NCBI RefSeq assembly: GCF_014635985.1
Contig: NZ_BMDT01000003.1
Location: forward strand, 124,001 to 188,000
DNA from: Enterococcus alcedinis
GTDB taxonomy: Bacteria; Bacillota; Bacilli; Lactobacillales; Enterococcaceae
Length of the DNA stretch: 64,000 bases
Direction of reading: 5' to 3'
In this document: positions 44,437 through 53,405 of the stretch, one piece after another
Layout: every line of letters begins with the position of its first letter
Position numbering within the stretch: the first letter of the stretch is position 1
Notes under the pieces: model-generated
The model's input: the letters and a program-made list of their open reading frames with translations, nothing else
The model's database searches: none
What the model was told of the DNA's origin: nothing
Position numbers and translations under genes: made by a program

Positions 44437-44465
44437 ATGTAACGGATTGTGGCATCGTTTACAAT
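44437..44465 (+). promoter_or_regulatory. Promoter of MFS paralogue 2, allantoin-region type
   Basis: ATGTAA (44437) - 17 - TACAAT (44460), the same hexamers and spacing as the permease promoter at 38024. TGGCATCGTTTACA (44450-44463) is the overlapping cre-like core. Confidence 0.6.
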
Positions 44466-44528
44466 AATTCAGGTAAGTAAAAAGAAATGTTGCGAGTATT
44501 TCGTTATCGTTTACATGGAGGGAAAAAA

Positions 44529-45773
44529 ATGGAAACAACAGAAAACAAAACAGGTTTTGCGTACTGGAAAAAAATCGTTATCCTACTTTGTGCTGGTTGG
44601 ATGGCAATTTGGATTTATCGTTCAGCACTATCACCGATTTACCCACAAATTAGTAGTTCACTAAAAGGTGGCGCTTCGGATACAGCATTAGGACTTATTT
44701 CAAGTTTTTATTTTACAGGATATGTAGCAATGCAAATTCCAGCAGGATTATTAGTTGATAGAATTGGTAAGAAAAAAGTTTTAATTCCTGGATTTATTTT
44801 ATTCGGGATTGCAGCATTTATCATTTCTCAAGCAACAACAATTGGCGTAATTTACGCAGCAAGCTTATTAGCCGGTGTTGGTTGTGGATCATTCTACGGT
44901 TCAGCTTACAGCTTAACGTCAGAATACATTCCTCAAGCAAAACGTAGCTTCTCAACAGCGATCGTTAACAGTGGTTCAGCAGTTGGTTCAGGTTTAGGAT
45001 TAATCTTATCAAGTTTCTTAGTTGCACAACGTGGTTTACCATGGCAAACAATGATGTATATCACAGTTGCTTTAGTAATCATCATGTTAATTGCTTTCCA
45101 AACAATCATTAAAGAGTCTAAATCAGATGAAGTTGTGAAAACAGCAGTTAAAGAAGAGGTAAAAGTAGAAGCACCAAAAGAAAAAGCATCAATGAAAACA
45201 TTATTTCAACCAAAAATGTTATTTGCTTACATCTTATACTTTGCAACATGTTATGCATACTACATGACAGTAACATGGTTACCAAGTTTCTTAGGAACAG
45301 AACGTGGATTCGAAGGAGCTGCAATTGGCTTCTCAGCAGCATTAGTATCATTTGCTTCAATTCCTGGTGCATTAGCATTCAGTCGTTTAGCAGATAAGTT
45401 CATGGATCATAAAGTTCGTTTTATCGTTATTTTACAATTCTCAGCAGCAATCATGCTGTTACTTACAGTTCAAGCGACAAACTCAACATTCTTATTAATT
45501 GCGTTAATCATGTACGGATTCTTAGGTAAATTAGCAGTTGAACCAATCATTATCTCTTGGTTAGGCGACAACGCACCTAAAGTTGGAATTGGTACAACAC
45601 TAGGCGTATTCAACTTCTTCGGAATGATGTCGTCAATTATTGCTCCAGCATTAACTGGTCAAATCTCAGACGTAACAGGCTCTAAAGTAATGGGCTTCTA
45701 CATCTCAGTTGGTCTATTAGTTATTGGAACAACACTATTCATGTTAGCAAACATGAAGAAAAAAGCAGCATAA
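44529..45773 (+). CDS. MFS transporter, paralogue 2
   Basis: 414-aa major facilitator, twelve helices, loop motif GLLVDRIGKKK. Paralogous along its whole length to the protein at 41162. Start ATG 44529 with GGAGGG 3-8 bases upstream; the earlier in-frame ATG at 44487 is not supported by a site. Codon use is strongly optimised like that of allB, fdrA and ylbE, and its promoter matches that of the permease operon, so it is probably part of the allantoin regulon and highly expressed. Substrate unknown. Confidence 0.82.
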   Translation: METTENKTGFAYWKKIVILLCAGWMAIWIYRSALSPIYPQISSSLKGGASDTALGLISSFYFTGYVAMQIPAGLLVDRIGKKKVLIPGFILFGIAAFIISQATTIGVIYAASLLAGVGCGSFYGSAYSLTSEYIPQAKRSFSTAIVNSGSAVGSGLGLILSSFLVAQRGLPWQTMMYITVALVIIMLIAFQTIIKESKSDEVVKTAVKEEVKVEAPKEKASMKTLFQPKMLFAYILYFATCYAYYMTVTWLPSFLGTERGFEGAAIGFSAALVSFASIPGALAFSRLADKFMDHKVRFIVILQFSAAIMLLLTVQATNSTFLLIALIMYGFLGKLAVEPIIISWLGDNAPKVGIGTTLGVFNFFGMMSSIIAPALTGQISDVTGSKVMGFYISVGLLVIGTTLFMLANMKKKAA

Positions 45774-46100
45774 ATCTTGTTACCCACAAACACCCGTTGG
45801 AAAAGATGATTCCTTTTTCAGTGGGTGTTTTTTTGTGTCTTGAATTGTCAAATTAAACGCAACACCTTGCCAAAGAAGAGGGAACTCTTCAGGTAATGAC
45901 ACGAATTAGAACGATAGATAGTCAATGAAATTTTTCTTTTTTAAGGTGTTAATGGGAAAATATAAGGAAGTCGAAAGGGGAACAAACCTTGTTAAATCAA
46001 CGTGTGTAGAAACTTGTCAGTCGATTTTAAGGGATGTGATGAAATGGCGCTAGCCTTTTGACCCCGTAATGGTTAATCTGACTTTGAAAGGAGAAATAAC
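45774..46100. other. Intergenic region between MFS-2 and the XRE regulator
   Basis: Holds the MFS-2 terminator (45788-45834). No gene or clear repeat from 45840 to the AAAGGAG site before 46101. Confidence 0.6.
45788..45834 (+). terminator. Terminator after MFS paralogue 2
   Basis: ACACCC / GGGTGT stem with an inner GGAAAA / CTTTTTC pair and a T7 tail. Confidence 0.85.
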
Positions 46101-46769
46101 ATGACTTTTGGAAATAAACTAAAAAAATTAAGAAATGAAAAAGGAATGACACAAGAACATTTAGGCGAAAAACTACAAGTTTCACGCTCAACGATTTCGA
46201 GTTGGGAGACAAGTCGGAGTTATCCGGATTTGCAAATGATTGTTGTTATTTGCGACTTGCTCGAAACGTCGCTAGATGAACTATTAAGAGAGGATGTTAC
46301 CATTGTGAAGAAATTAAGTTTTGATACAAAAGCAAAAAAAATATTCATGTGGGTGGCGCTATTGGCTGTATTTCTCATTGGAAATCAGGCTTTATCTTCC
46401 ATAACGTTTAAAGCTAATCCGAAGCAAATAGAAGTAACAGAAATGAACATCGTTAGAGATTGGGGTTATCATGGTGGAGATGCTGATCGTGATTGGAATA
46501 CAACGATCGATAGTCGCTTGATTTCAAAGAATCCTTTTTTTAAAGTCATTAATGAGGATTTTTTATTAGCTAAAAAAGATGACAAGTTGACTGGGATGGT
46601 CTATGGCTCGTTTAACTTTTTCCACCTATTTACGACAAACAAGACGAGTATTACGCAGAGTGTCTTGCTAGAAAAAGAAACAAAAAATGACGAACTGGCA
46701 ATTTTTTTTAATGGCCAAGCAGTTGATCCAAAAATAATGACTATTTCAGAAATTAATATTCAAAAATAA
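46101..46769 (+). CDS. XRE-family regulator with a membrane segment
   Basis: 222-aa protein. Residues 5-60 are a Cro/C1-type helix-turn-helix (LRNEKGMTQEHLGEKLQVSRSTISSWE). A hydrophobic stretch at about residues 77-95 (MWVALLAVFLIGNQALSS) anchors it in the membrane, leaving a C-terminal domain of about 125 residues outside, with no recognised fold. Such one-component membrane regulators are common in lactic acid bacteria. Target genes unknown. Monocistronic, with an AAAGGAG site and a shared 3' terminator. Confidence 0.82.
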   Translation: MTFGNKLKKLRNEKGMTQEHLGEKLQVSRSTISSWETSRSYPDLQMIVVICDLLETSLDELLREDVTIVKKLSFDTKAKKIFMWVALLAVFLIGNQALSSITFKANPKQIEVTEMNIVRDWGYHGGDADRDWNTTIDSRLISKNPFFKVINEDFLLAKKDDKLTGMVYGSFNFFHLFTTNKTSITQSVLLEKETKNDELAIFFNGQAVDPKIMTISEINIQK

Positions 46770-46770
46770 T

Positions 46771-46815
46771 TAAAGACCTGAAATCCGACTTAATTATCGG
46801 AAATTCAGGTCTTTT
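46771..46815. terminator. Bidirectional terminator between convergent regulators
   Basis: AAAGACCTGAA / TTCAGGTCTTT stem with an inner TCCGA / TCGGA pair. It overlaps the end of the minus-strand gene. Confidence 0.85.
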
Positions 46816-47636
46816 GTGTCTTCAGCAATAAGTAAAACATTGTTTTGGTATGGCGTTTGAGTGAGTAATCGATTTTGATAGTCGGTTAAAAAAAGGAGTA
46901 TGCGTGGATCAAGAGAAAGAAACGACAAGTCGGTCACTGGCATAATGGTTTCAATCAAGCCAAACAGTTGTCGGGCGATATGATTCCAGCCTTTTTCACT
47001 CAAGTGGAAAGAAAAGGACGCTTGCCCAGTTATTTTTGTCGGGAGAAAGTGATTCAAACTTTGCCCGCAACGCAATCGTAATTGTTGAACTTCGCTAAAG
47101 CGTTCATAAAGCGCTCGCTTACAAAACCAGTTTAAAGGGGAATCGAAAATTAACGATAAGCAAAAGCTAAGCCAGCGAATAGACAGTTCGCATCCTTTTA
47201 AAATGGGATCAGTCTGAAAGGAAATCTCGATTGAGTAAGGAGCAAGTGCAGTGACTGTTTTTCGAATAGCTCGCTTAATCGTTGATTGGCTTAAGTGTAA
47301 CTGTCGAGCTAAATCATTGATAGTCGTGGAGTGAATGTTAGTTATCGCCCATAAAATTTGACAGCTCTGGTTTTGTTGATAGAGATGCGCAAAGAGATTA
47401 AGATATTGTGTCGTTGAACAAGTTAATTGGACCGAATGCTGTGTTAATTGAAAAAACTTTCGATAGGGTTGATTTAACAGTTGATCGAACCAATTTTTGA
47501 TTTGGCGAAGAATACCTTCTTTGGTTTGTTGTTTATTTTTGGCGAAAAAGACGAGCGCAATTGGTTCTTCAATCGGATTGGCTATAAGAATATCAAAAAT
47601 GATTTGTTCTGGTTTCGTTAAAATAGTATGTAACAT
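46794..47636 (-). CDS. Helix-turn-helix regulator, possibly Mga-like
   Basis: 280-aa protein from ATG 47636, which has GAGGTGAT just upstream on the minus strand. A helix-turn-helix is visible at about residues 100-130 (TINDLARQLHLSQSTIKRAIRKTV). The arrangement, with a helical N-terminus and a poorly conserved C-terminal region, recalls Mga/PRD-type regulators of streptococci and enterococci, but no PTS regulation domain or EIIB-like part is present. Length is well below full Mga (about 500 aa). I do not recognise its targets. Confidence 0.6.
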   Translation of the reverse strand: MLHTILTKPEQIIFDILIANPIEEPIALVFFAKNKQQTKEGILRQIKNWFDQLLNQPYRKFFQLTQHSVQLTCSTTQYLNLFAHLYQQNQSCQILWAITNIHSTTINDLARQLHLSQSTIKRAIRKTVTALAPYSIEISFQTDPILKGCELSIRWLSFCLSLIFDSPLNWFCKRALYERFSEVQQLRLRCGQSLNHFLPTKITGQASFSFHLSEKGWNHIARQLFGLIETIMPVTDLSFLSLDPRILLFLTDYQNRLLTQTPYQNNVLLIAEDTKDLNFR

Positions 47637-48183
47637 TTTTATCACCTCGCAGTTAAAATAGCATGTTCGCAAAGGTGTCGTTTATTAGCTCTTGTTTAAA
47701 AAGGGCCCTTTTTAAAATGAAACTGCGTCTAATAGTAGATTTGTTTTCGAAAAACAAGAAATTTTAAATAATAATGTTTAAGAAAGCTTTAAGATAAATC
47801 ATTTAGGTCGATAAAGGTCAAAAGGAAGGGAGTGTTGTCAAGTTGTTATTAACAAAAGTTGAGCTTATCAGCTTTTAGCTCGTTTTTTAGTCGAAACAAA
47901 TATTAGAAAACAGGCGATAATGAAAAACGAGTAAGTATAATGGAAAAAAAGGGCCTATATTGGTTTTCTTTGTGAAAATTTATTTTCGTAACACATGTTT
48001 ATCAATGTTTTGGTTTTCATCTTTCACAAAGACCTTAGAAAAGACCTGGTTTTTCGCTATTTCAAGTAAAAAATCAGCAAGATGCGATTTGCATTTTAAG
48101 TTAAAATTTGCTAAAATATTCCTCTTTTTTTAAGAGCCGAAATCAAGTAGTATAGAAGGATAAGGAAAAGGGAGTGAAGTGGA
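47637..48183. other. Intergenic region with Rex-like half sites
   Basis: No gene seen. Contains the palindrome AAAAAGGGCCCTTTTT (47698-47713) and a 10-bp perfect inverted repeat CTTTGTGAAA (47968) / TTTCACAAAG (48022). The rest is AT-rich and featureless. Confidence 0.55.
47968..48031. promoter_or_regulatory. Widely spaced Rex-like half sites
   Basis: CTTTGTGAAA and TTTCACAAAG are the two halves of a Rex-type TTGTGAA...TTCACAA site but are 44 bases apart. Upstream of the TauE-like gene. Tentative. Confidence 0.3.
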
Positions 48184-48975
48184 TTGACGATTGGAATATT
48201 AGGAATGCTTTATTTTATGATTATTGTCTTAGCAAATACGATCGGGGCAATTTCTGGCATGGGTGGTGGAGTCATTATTAAACCGATTTTTGATTTAGTT
48301 GGTGTCCACCAAGTGGCGGAAATATCATTCTATGCAGCCGTAGCAGTCTTTGTGATGTCGATTGTTTCGACCTATCGACAAGTTCAAAATGGCATTAAAA
48401 TCGCTTGGCGTTTTGCAGCTTGGGTTTCTTTTGGTGCAGTCATTGGCGGTTTTGTCGGTACGGCTTTACTCGATTGGTTTATTCTACGTTTGCCAAATGA
48501 AGGGTATGCGAAGCTGATTCAGATTGGTTTAACGATTGTCACACTACTATTCGCCTTTGTCTATACAAAATATGATCGACCGAAGCTGTCTTTACAGCAT
48601 GTTGGATGGTACGTGTTATGTGGATTTATTTTAGGGACATTAGCAAGTTTATTGGGAATTGGGGGAGGACCGATTAACGTGTCACTCTTAATGCTACTTT
48701 TTGCGTTACCGATGAAAGATGCAACCGTCTATTCGATTTGCACGATTTTTTTCTCACAATTAGCCAAATTGATTTCAATTGGATTAACGAGTGGTTTTGC
48801 CATTTTTGATTTGCGTTTATTGCTTTTTGTGATTCCAGCCGCGATTATTGGCGGATTTTTAGGTGCGAAACTAAGTGGTTTGCTGTCTAGCGATAAGGTA
48901 ACAATTGTTTTTCAAATGGTCATTCTTTTTGTTTTATTGATTAATATCTATAACGGACTTGTGTTAATATTGTAA
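48184..48975 (+). CDS. TauE/SafE-family membrane permease
   Basis: 263-aa membrane protein with seven to eight hydrophobic segments. The duplicated family motifs ISGMGGGVIIKPI (N-half) and LGIGGGPINVSLL (C-half) are clear. Members export sulfite, sulfoacetate or other organic anions; substrate unknown here. Starts with TTG at 48184, supported by GGGAG about 9 bases upstream; the next ATG is inside the first helix. Monocistronic, followed by a terminator at 49028. Two sulfur-related groups elsewhere in the window make a sulfur anion plausible. Confidence 0.83.
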   Translation: MTIGILGMLYFMIIVLANTIGAISGMGGGVIIKPIFDLVGVHQVAEISFYAAVAVFVMSIVSTYRQVQNGIKIAWRFAAWVSFGAVIGGFVGTALLDWFILRLPNEGYAKLIQIGLTIVTLLFAFVYTKYDRPKLSLQHVGWYVLCGFILGTLASLLGIGGGPINVSLLMLLFALPMKDATVYSICTIFFSQLAKLISIGLTSGFAIFDLRLLLFVIPAAIIGGFLGAKLSGLLSSDKVTIVFQMVILFVLLINIYNGLVLIL

Positions 48976-49027
48976 CAGCATTACCTTTAAAGAATAACGA
49001 GAGATTTATTTGCAGAAACACAGATAT

Positions 49028-49064
49028 AGCAGTTAATCTCACAAGCAGATTAGTTGCTTTTTTT
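49028..49064 (+). terminator. Terminator before cydA
   Basis: AGCAGTTAATCT / AGATTAGTTGCT stem (two mismatches) followed by seven T. Confidence 0.8.
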
Positions 49065-49133
49065 GTAATAAAAACTATGCTTATAAAGAAAGACTAATGT
49101 TGTATTGTAAAGTCAGCCACTAAGAATCAATCT

Positions 49134-49155
49134 ATTTGTGAAAAATTTATTTGTC
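49134..49155 (+). promoter_or_regulatory. Possible Rex-like site upstream of cydA
   Basis: TTTGTGAAAAATTTATTTG has a good left half of the Rex consensus (TTGTGAA) but a degenerate right half. Rex control of cydABCD is known in Gram-positive bacteria; here the evidence is weak. Confidence 0.3.
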
Positions 49156-49246
49156 ATTATTTCGATTTTTTTTAACGCTGTTTTATTACTTCAGACAACT
49201 TTGCGAATTTCTTTCGAGTATAAACAACGAGAAATGAGGGAGAGCA

Positions 49247-50668
49247 ATGGATATTGTGACACTAGCACGCATTCAGTTTGCGATGACAACAGTGTTTCAC
49301 TACTTTTTCGTACCATTTTCGATTGGTACGGGATTGATCGTAGCCATTATGGAGACGATGTATGTTATTAAGAAACAAGATATTTATTTAAAAATGGCGA
49401 AATTTTGGGCGAGTATTTTCTTGCTAAGTTTTGCAGTTGGTGTTGTAACCGGCTTAATCCAAGAATTCCAATTTGGAATGAACTGGTCAGACTACTCTCG
49501 ATTTGTAGGAGATATTTTTGGGGCGCCTTTAGCAATTGAAGCGCTACTTGCTTTCTTCTTGGAATCAACTTTTATTGGATTATGGTTATTTACGTGGAAT
49601 AAAGTCAGTCCAAAACTACACGTTACTTTCATGTGGTTGGTGGTTTTTGGAACATTTATGTCTGCTTTTTGGATCTTAGTAGCCAATGCCTTTATGCAAC
49701 ATCCAGTCGGTTATACGATTAATAATGGGCGTGCAGAAATGACCGATTTTGTGGCGTTAATTACCAGTCATCAAGTTTGGTATGAGTTCACTCACGTGAT
49801 TTCAGGTGCGATTATTATGGGTGGTACAGTGATTGCAGGTATGGCAGGTATTCAATTGTTAAGACAAAAAACAATGAGTGAAATCACACGCGATATTTAT
49901 AAAAAATCAATGCGTATTGGTTTTATCGTTGCGTTAGTCGGTTCACTGGGTGTCTTAGGTACTGGTGACTTACAAATGAAAGCGTTGGTTGAAGATCAAC
50001 CAATGAAATTCGCTGCAACAGAAGGATTATATGAAGACTCGGGTGATCCGGCTGCTTGGACAGTCATTGCTTGGATGAATACACATGAGAGAGAACGCGT
50101 ATTTGGGATCGAAATCCCTTATATGTTAAGTATTTTATCTTATAACAAGCCATCGGGTTATGTTAAAGGGATGAATACAATCGAGGCAGAACTGGTTGAA
50201 GAACATGGTGAAGGAAACTATTTCCCACCAGTTAATACCTTATTCTGGACATTTAGAATTATGGCCGGGATTGGCATGTTAACATTACTTGTTTCAAGTG
50301 CAGGACTATTCTTTACAAGGAAGAAAAAACCAATCCTTTATGAAAAACGCTGGATGTTATGGGTGGTTTCATTAATGACTATCACGCCATTTTTAGCGAA
50401 TACTTCTGGTTGGTTAGTGACTGAATTAGGTCGCTTCCCATGGACGGTTTATGGTTTATTTAAGATTGAAGACAGTGTCTCACCGAATGTTTCGGCGACG
50501 TCCTTACTGATTTCGAATATCACTTACTTCACGTTATTCTTAGTTTTAGGTGGTGTGATGATTTACTTTGTGAATCGTCAACTACATAAAGGACCGGAAC
50601 ATGCGGAAGAACTTGAAGCAATCGAAAACCAAGCAGCAAAAGATCCATTTGATGGAGGTGGCTACTAA
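49247..50668 (+). CDS. cydA: Cytochrome bd oxidase subunit I
   Basis: Membrane subunit that oxidises quinol and carries hemes b558, b595 and d. 473 aa, about nine helices. Heme ligand H18 (TVFHYFFVPFSIG), a further His in VWYEFTHVISG, and the Q-loop core QPMKFAATEGLYE are present; GRFPW is also conserved. The Q loop is short, as in Firmicute enzymes. First gene of cydABDC with AGGGAGAG upstream; cydB starts at the same base where cydA ends. Enterococci do not make heme, so activity would depend on exogenous heme if the host is one. Confidence 0.95.
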   Translation: MDIVTLARIQFAMTTVFHYFFVPFSIGTGLIVAIMETMYVIKKQDIYLKMAKFWASIFLLSFAVGVVTGLIQEFQFGMNWSDYSRFVGDIFGAPLAIEALLAFFLESTFIGLWLFTWNKVSPKLHVTFMWLVVFGTFMSAFWILVANAFMQHPVGYTINNGRAEMTDFVALITSHQVWYEFTHVISGAIIMGGTVIAGMAGIQLLRQKTMSEITRDIYKKSMRIGFIVALVGSLGVLGTGDLQMKALVEDQPMKFAATEGLYEDSGDPAAWTVIAWMNTHERERVFGIEIPYMLSILSYNKPSGYVKGMNTIEAELVEEHGEGNYFPPVNTLFWTFRIMAGIGMLTLLVSSAGLFFTRKKKPILYEKRWMLWVVSLMTITPFLANTSGWLVTELGRFPWTVYGLFKIEDSVSPNVSATSLLISNITYFTLFLVLGGVMIYFVNRQLHKGPEHAEELEAIENQAAKDPFDGGGY

Positions 50669-51684
50669 TGAGTGGTTTACAATTATTTTGGTTCGTTTTA
50701 ATCGGTATTTTATTTTCAGGCTTTTTCTTCTTAGAGGGCTTTGACTTTGGTGTTGGAATGTCGACAAAAACATTGGCATTTAATGAAGAAGAAGAAAATC
50801 AAGTGATTGCGACAATTGGTCCAGTTTGGGATGGAAATGAAGTTTGGCTAGTCACTGCCGGTGGCGCGATGTTTGCATCTTTTCCGTTTTGGTATGCGTC
50901 ACTCTTTAGTGGTTATTACTTAATCTTATTATTGATTTTAGTTGGTTTAATTATTCGTGGTGTTTCTTTTGAATTCCGTGGGAAAAGTCAAAAGCATAAA
51001 TCACTATGGACATGGACGTTAGCCATTGGGAGCTTTATGGTACCATTTTTCTTTGGTATTTTATTTACGAGTTTAATTCAAGGCATGCCAATCGATGCAA
51101 ATGGTGATATGATGGCAACCTTTACGGACTATATTAACCCGTTATCACTAGTCGGTGCGATTGCTTTAACATTGCTTTCATACTTACATGGAATGAATTA
51201 CTTAGCGCTTAAAACAACAGGTCCTGTCCGTATTAAAGCAAAAAATCATGCGCAAGCATTGTATTGGGTTTTATATGCAGGCTTAGCCTTGTTCAGTATT
51301 TTATTGTACTTCAATACTGATTTCTTTGAAAACAACTTCATGCTAACAACGGCTTTCTTGGTTGTGATGGTTGCTTTAACAGTGATTGCGAATGTGGCGC
51401 TTAACCGTCACAAAGAGCTCTTAGCATTTATCGCAAGTGGTTTTACGATCGTTGCGTTAGTCGCATTACTTTTCACTGGTTTATTCCCACGTGTGATGAT
51501 TAGTTCCATTTCGCCGGAATATGATATCTTGATTCAAAATGCGACATCGACACCGTATACTTTAAGAATCATGAGTATGGTTTCGTTAACGATATTACCG
51601 TTTGTACTAGGCTATATCGCATGGTCTTACTATATCTTTAGAGGGCGTATCAGACATGATGAGCCAATGGAGGAGCATTATTAA
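50668..51684 (+). CDS. cydB: Cytochrome bd oxidase subunit II
   Basis: 338-aa membrane partner of CydA with eight to nine helices. The N-terminal FFLEGFDFGVGM and GPVWDGNEVWLVTAGGAMFASFP stretches are diagnostic for CydB. Overlaps cydA by one base and the next gene by one base (TAATG), so the four genes are translationally coupled. Confidence 0.95.
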   Translation: MSGLQLFWFVLIGILFSGFFFLEGFDFGVGMSTKTLAFNEEEENQVIATIGPVWDGNEVWLVTAGGAMFASFPFWYASLFSGYYLILLLILVGLIIRGVSFEFRGKSQKHKSLWTWTLAIGSFMVPFFFGILFTSLIQGMPIDANGDMMATFTDYINPLSLVGAIALTLLSYLHGMNYLALKTTGPVRIKAKNHAQALYWVLYAGLALFSILLYFNTDFFENNFMLTTAFLVVMVALTVIANVALNRHKELLAFIASGFTIVALVALLFTGLFPRVMISSISPEYDILIQNATSTPYTLRIMSMVSLTILPFVLGYIAWSYYIFRGRIRHDEPMEEHY

Positions 51685-53405
51685 TGATGGATAAAGCTTT
51701 AATGGGCTTATCCAAGATTAAACAAATAATGGGGATGCTTGCAGGACTAGCCGTTTTGCAAGCTCTCTTTATTATTGGACAAGCTTATACGTTAGCAACA
51801 GTGATTACCCACCTATGGGAAGGCAACAGTATGCAAGGACAAGGTATTTGGTTAGCAAGTTTCTTCGTCATCTTTCTAGCGCGTCATGGCGTGACTTGGA
51901 TACGAAACCACCTGTTAGATCAATATGCAGCGAAACAAGCACAAGTGTTGCGCAAGCAATTATTAGAAAAGATATTTCGTGTGGGTCCAAGTATTGTACA
52001 AGATAAAGGTACAGGAAATATGACGACAATGGCACTTGAAGGTGTGAATCAAGTCGAGAATTATATTCATTTGATTTTAGTTAAAATGATGAATTTAATG
52101 ATTATTCCCTGGATTATTTTAGCCTTTATTTTTTACTTAGATATTCGCTCAGGCGTGATTTTAATTTTTATTTATCCGCTAATTATTTTATTTATGGTTA
52201 TCCTAGGCTACGCAGCACAAGCCAAAGCGGATCGCCAATACGCGTCTTTCCAAATTTTGGCCAATCATTTCATTGATTCATTACGTGGAATGGATACGTT
52301 AAAAATGTTTGGTATTAGTAAACGCTATGGTAAAAGTATTTATAAAACAAGTGAGGCTTTTCGTAAGTCCACGATTAGTACTTTAAAAATTGCTATTCTT
52401 TCGAGTTTTGCCCTCGACTTTTTCACGACACTTTCCGTAGCGATTGTGGCGGTTATGTTGGGCTTGCGCTTATTGAATGGTGTGGTCTTTTTATTTCCGG
52501 CACTAACCGTGTTGATTTTGGCACCTGAATATTTCTTGCCGATTCGTGATTTCTCTGCGGATTATCATGCAACACTCGATGGGAAAAATGCGATGGCCGC
52601 GATTCGTGAAGTGTTAGAGACACCAGAAACGGTGACTGAGCCAATTGAAGTCCCTTTATGGGATGAATCCTCAACATTAGGACTGGAGCAAGTGAGTCTG
52701 GATTATGATGGACAAAAAGCGCTTGAATCGATTCAATTTACAGCAAAAGGCTATCAAAAAATTGGCGTCATCGGGATGAGTGGTTCCGGGAAATCAACGT
52801 TGATGAATATTTTAAGTGGCTTTTTAATGCCAAAATCAGGCAGTGTGATGTTGAATGACCAACCATTAGCGAATTTTGCACAAGAAGATTGGCAGAAACA
52901 ATTACTCTATATTCCGCAAAATCCTTATATTTTCCAATTATCTTTACGTGAAAATTTAACGTTTTATACCCCAGATGCAACGGACGCAGAAGTGCTACAA
53001 GCCGTGGAAGTCGTTGGGTTAACCGCATTGGTAGCCGAACTACCAGATGGTTTGGAGACGCAACTCGGAGGTGGGGCTCGAACATTAAGTGGTGGGCAAG
53101 CACAACGGATTGCTTTAGCGCGTGCTTTTTTAGACCACTCACGTAAAGTGTTAGTTTTTGATGAACCGACTGCTCATCTAGATATCGAGACAGAGATTGA
53201 AATTAAAGAAGGAATGTTACCTTTGATGGAAAATCGCCTCGTATTCTTTGCCACGCACCGTTTGCATTGGATGCATCAGATGGATCAAATCATCGTTTTG
53301 AAAGAAGGTAAAATTGTAGAAATGGGAACGTTTGACGAATTAGTTCAGCGACAAGATCACTTCTATGATTTAACGAAACAAATGAGGGGGGATAGCGATG
53401 TTTAA
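51684..53405 (+). CDS. cydD: Heterodimeric ABC exporter subunit CydD
   Basis: 573-aa ABC half-exporter required for cytochrome bd assembly; with CydC it moves thiols or heme across the membrane. Six N-terminal helices (residues 1-310), then a nucleotide-binding domain with Walker A GMSGSGKST near residue 365, signature LSGGQAQRIALAR and Walker B VLVFDEPTAHLD. GGAGGAG precedes the ATG, which overlaps the cydB stop. Its 3' end overlaps cydC by 8 bases. CydC/CydD labels are interchanged in some genomes. Confidence 0.9.
   Translation: MMDKALMGLSKIKQIMGMLAGLAVLQALFIIGQAYTLATVITHLWEGNSMQGQGIWLASFFVIFLARHGVTWIRNHLLDQYAAKQAQVLRKQLLEKIFRVGPSIVQDKGTGNMTTMALEGVNQVENYIHLILVKMMNLMIIPWIILAFIFYLDIRSGVILIFIYPLIILFMVILGYAAQAKADRQYASFQILANHFIDSLRGMDTLKMFGISKRYGKSIYKTSEAFRKSTISTLKIAILSSFALDFFTTLSVAIVAVMLGLRLLNGVVFLFPALTVLILAPEYFLPIRDFSADYHATLDGKNAMAAIREVLETPETVTEPIEVPLWDESSTLGLEQVSLDYDGQKALESIQFTAKGYQKIGVIGMSGSGKSTLMNILSGFLMPKSGSVMLNDQPLANFAQEDWQKQLLYIPQNPYIFQLSLRENLTFYTPDATDAEVLQAVEVVGLTALVAELPDGLETQLGGGARTLSGGQAQRIALARAFLDHSRKVLVFDEPTAHLDIETEIEIKEGMLPLMENRLVFFATHRLHWMHQMDQIIVLKEGKIVEMGTFDELVQRQDHFYDLTKQMRGDSDV

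Noticed and set aside
47698-47713. AAAAAGGGCCCTTTTT as a terminator
   Set aside because: A perfect palindrome without a loop cannot form a good hairpin, and it lies upstream of both flanking genes' starts.
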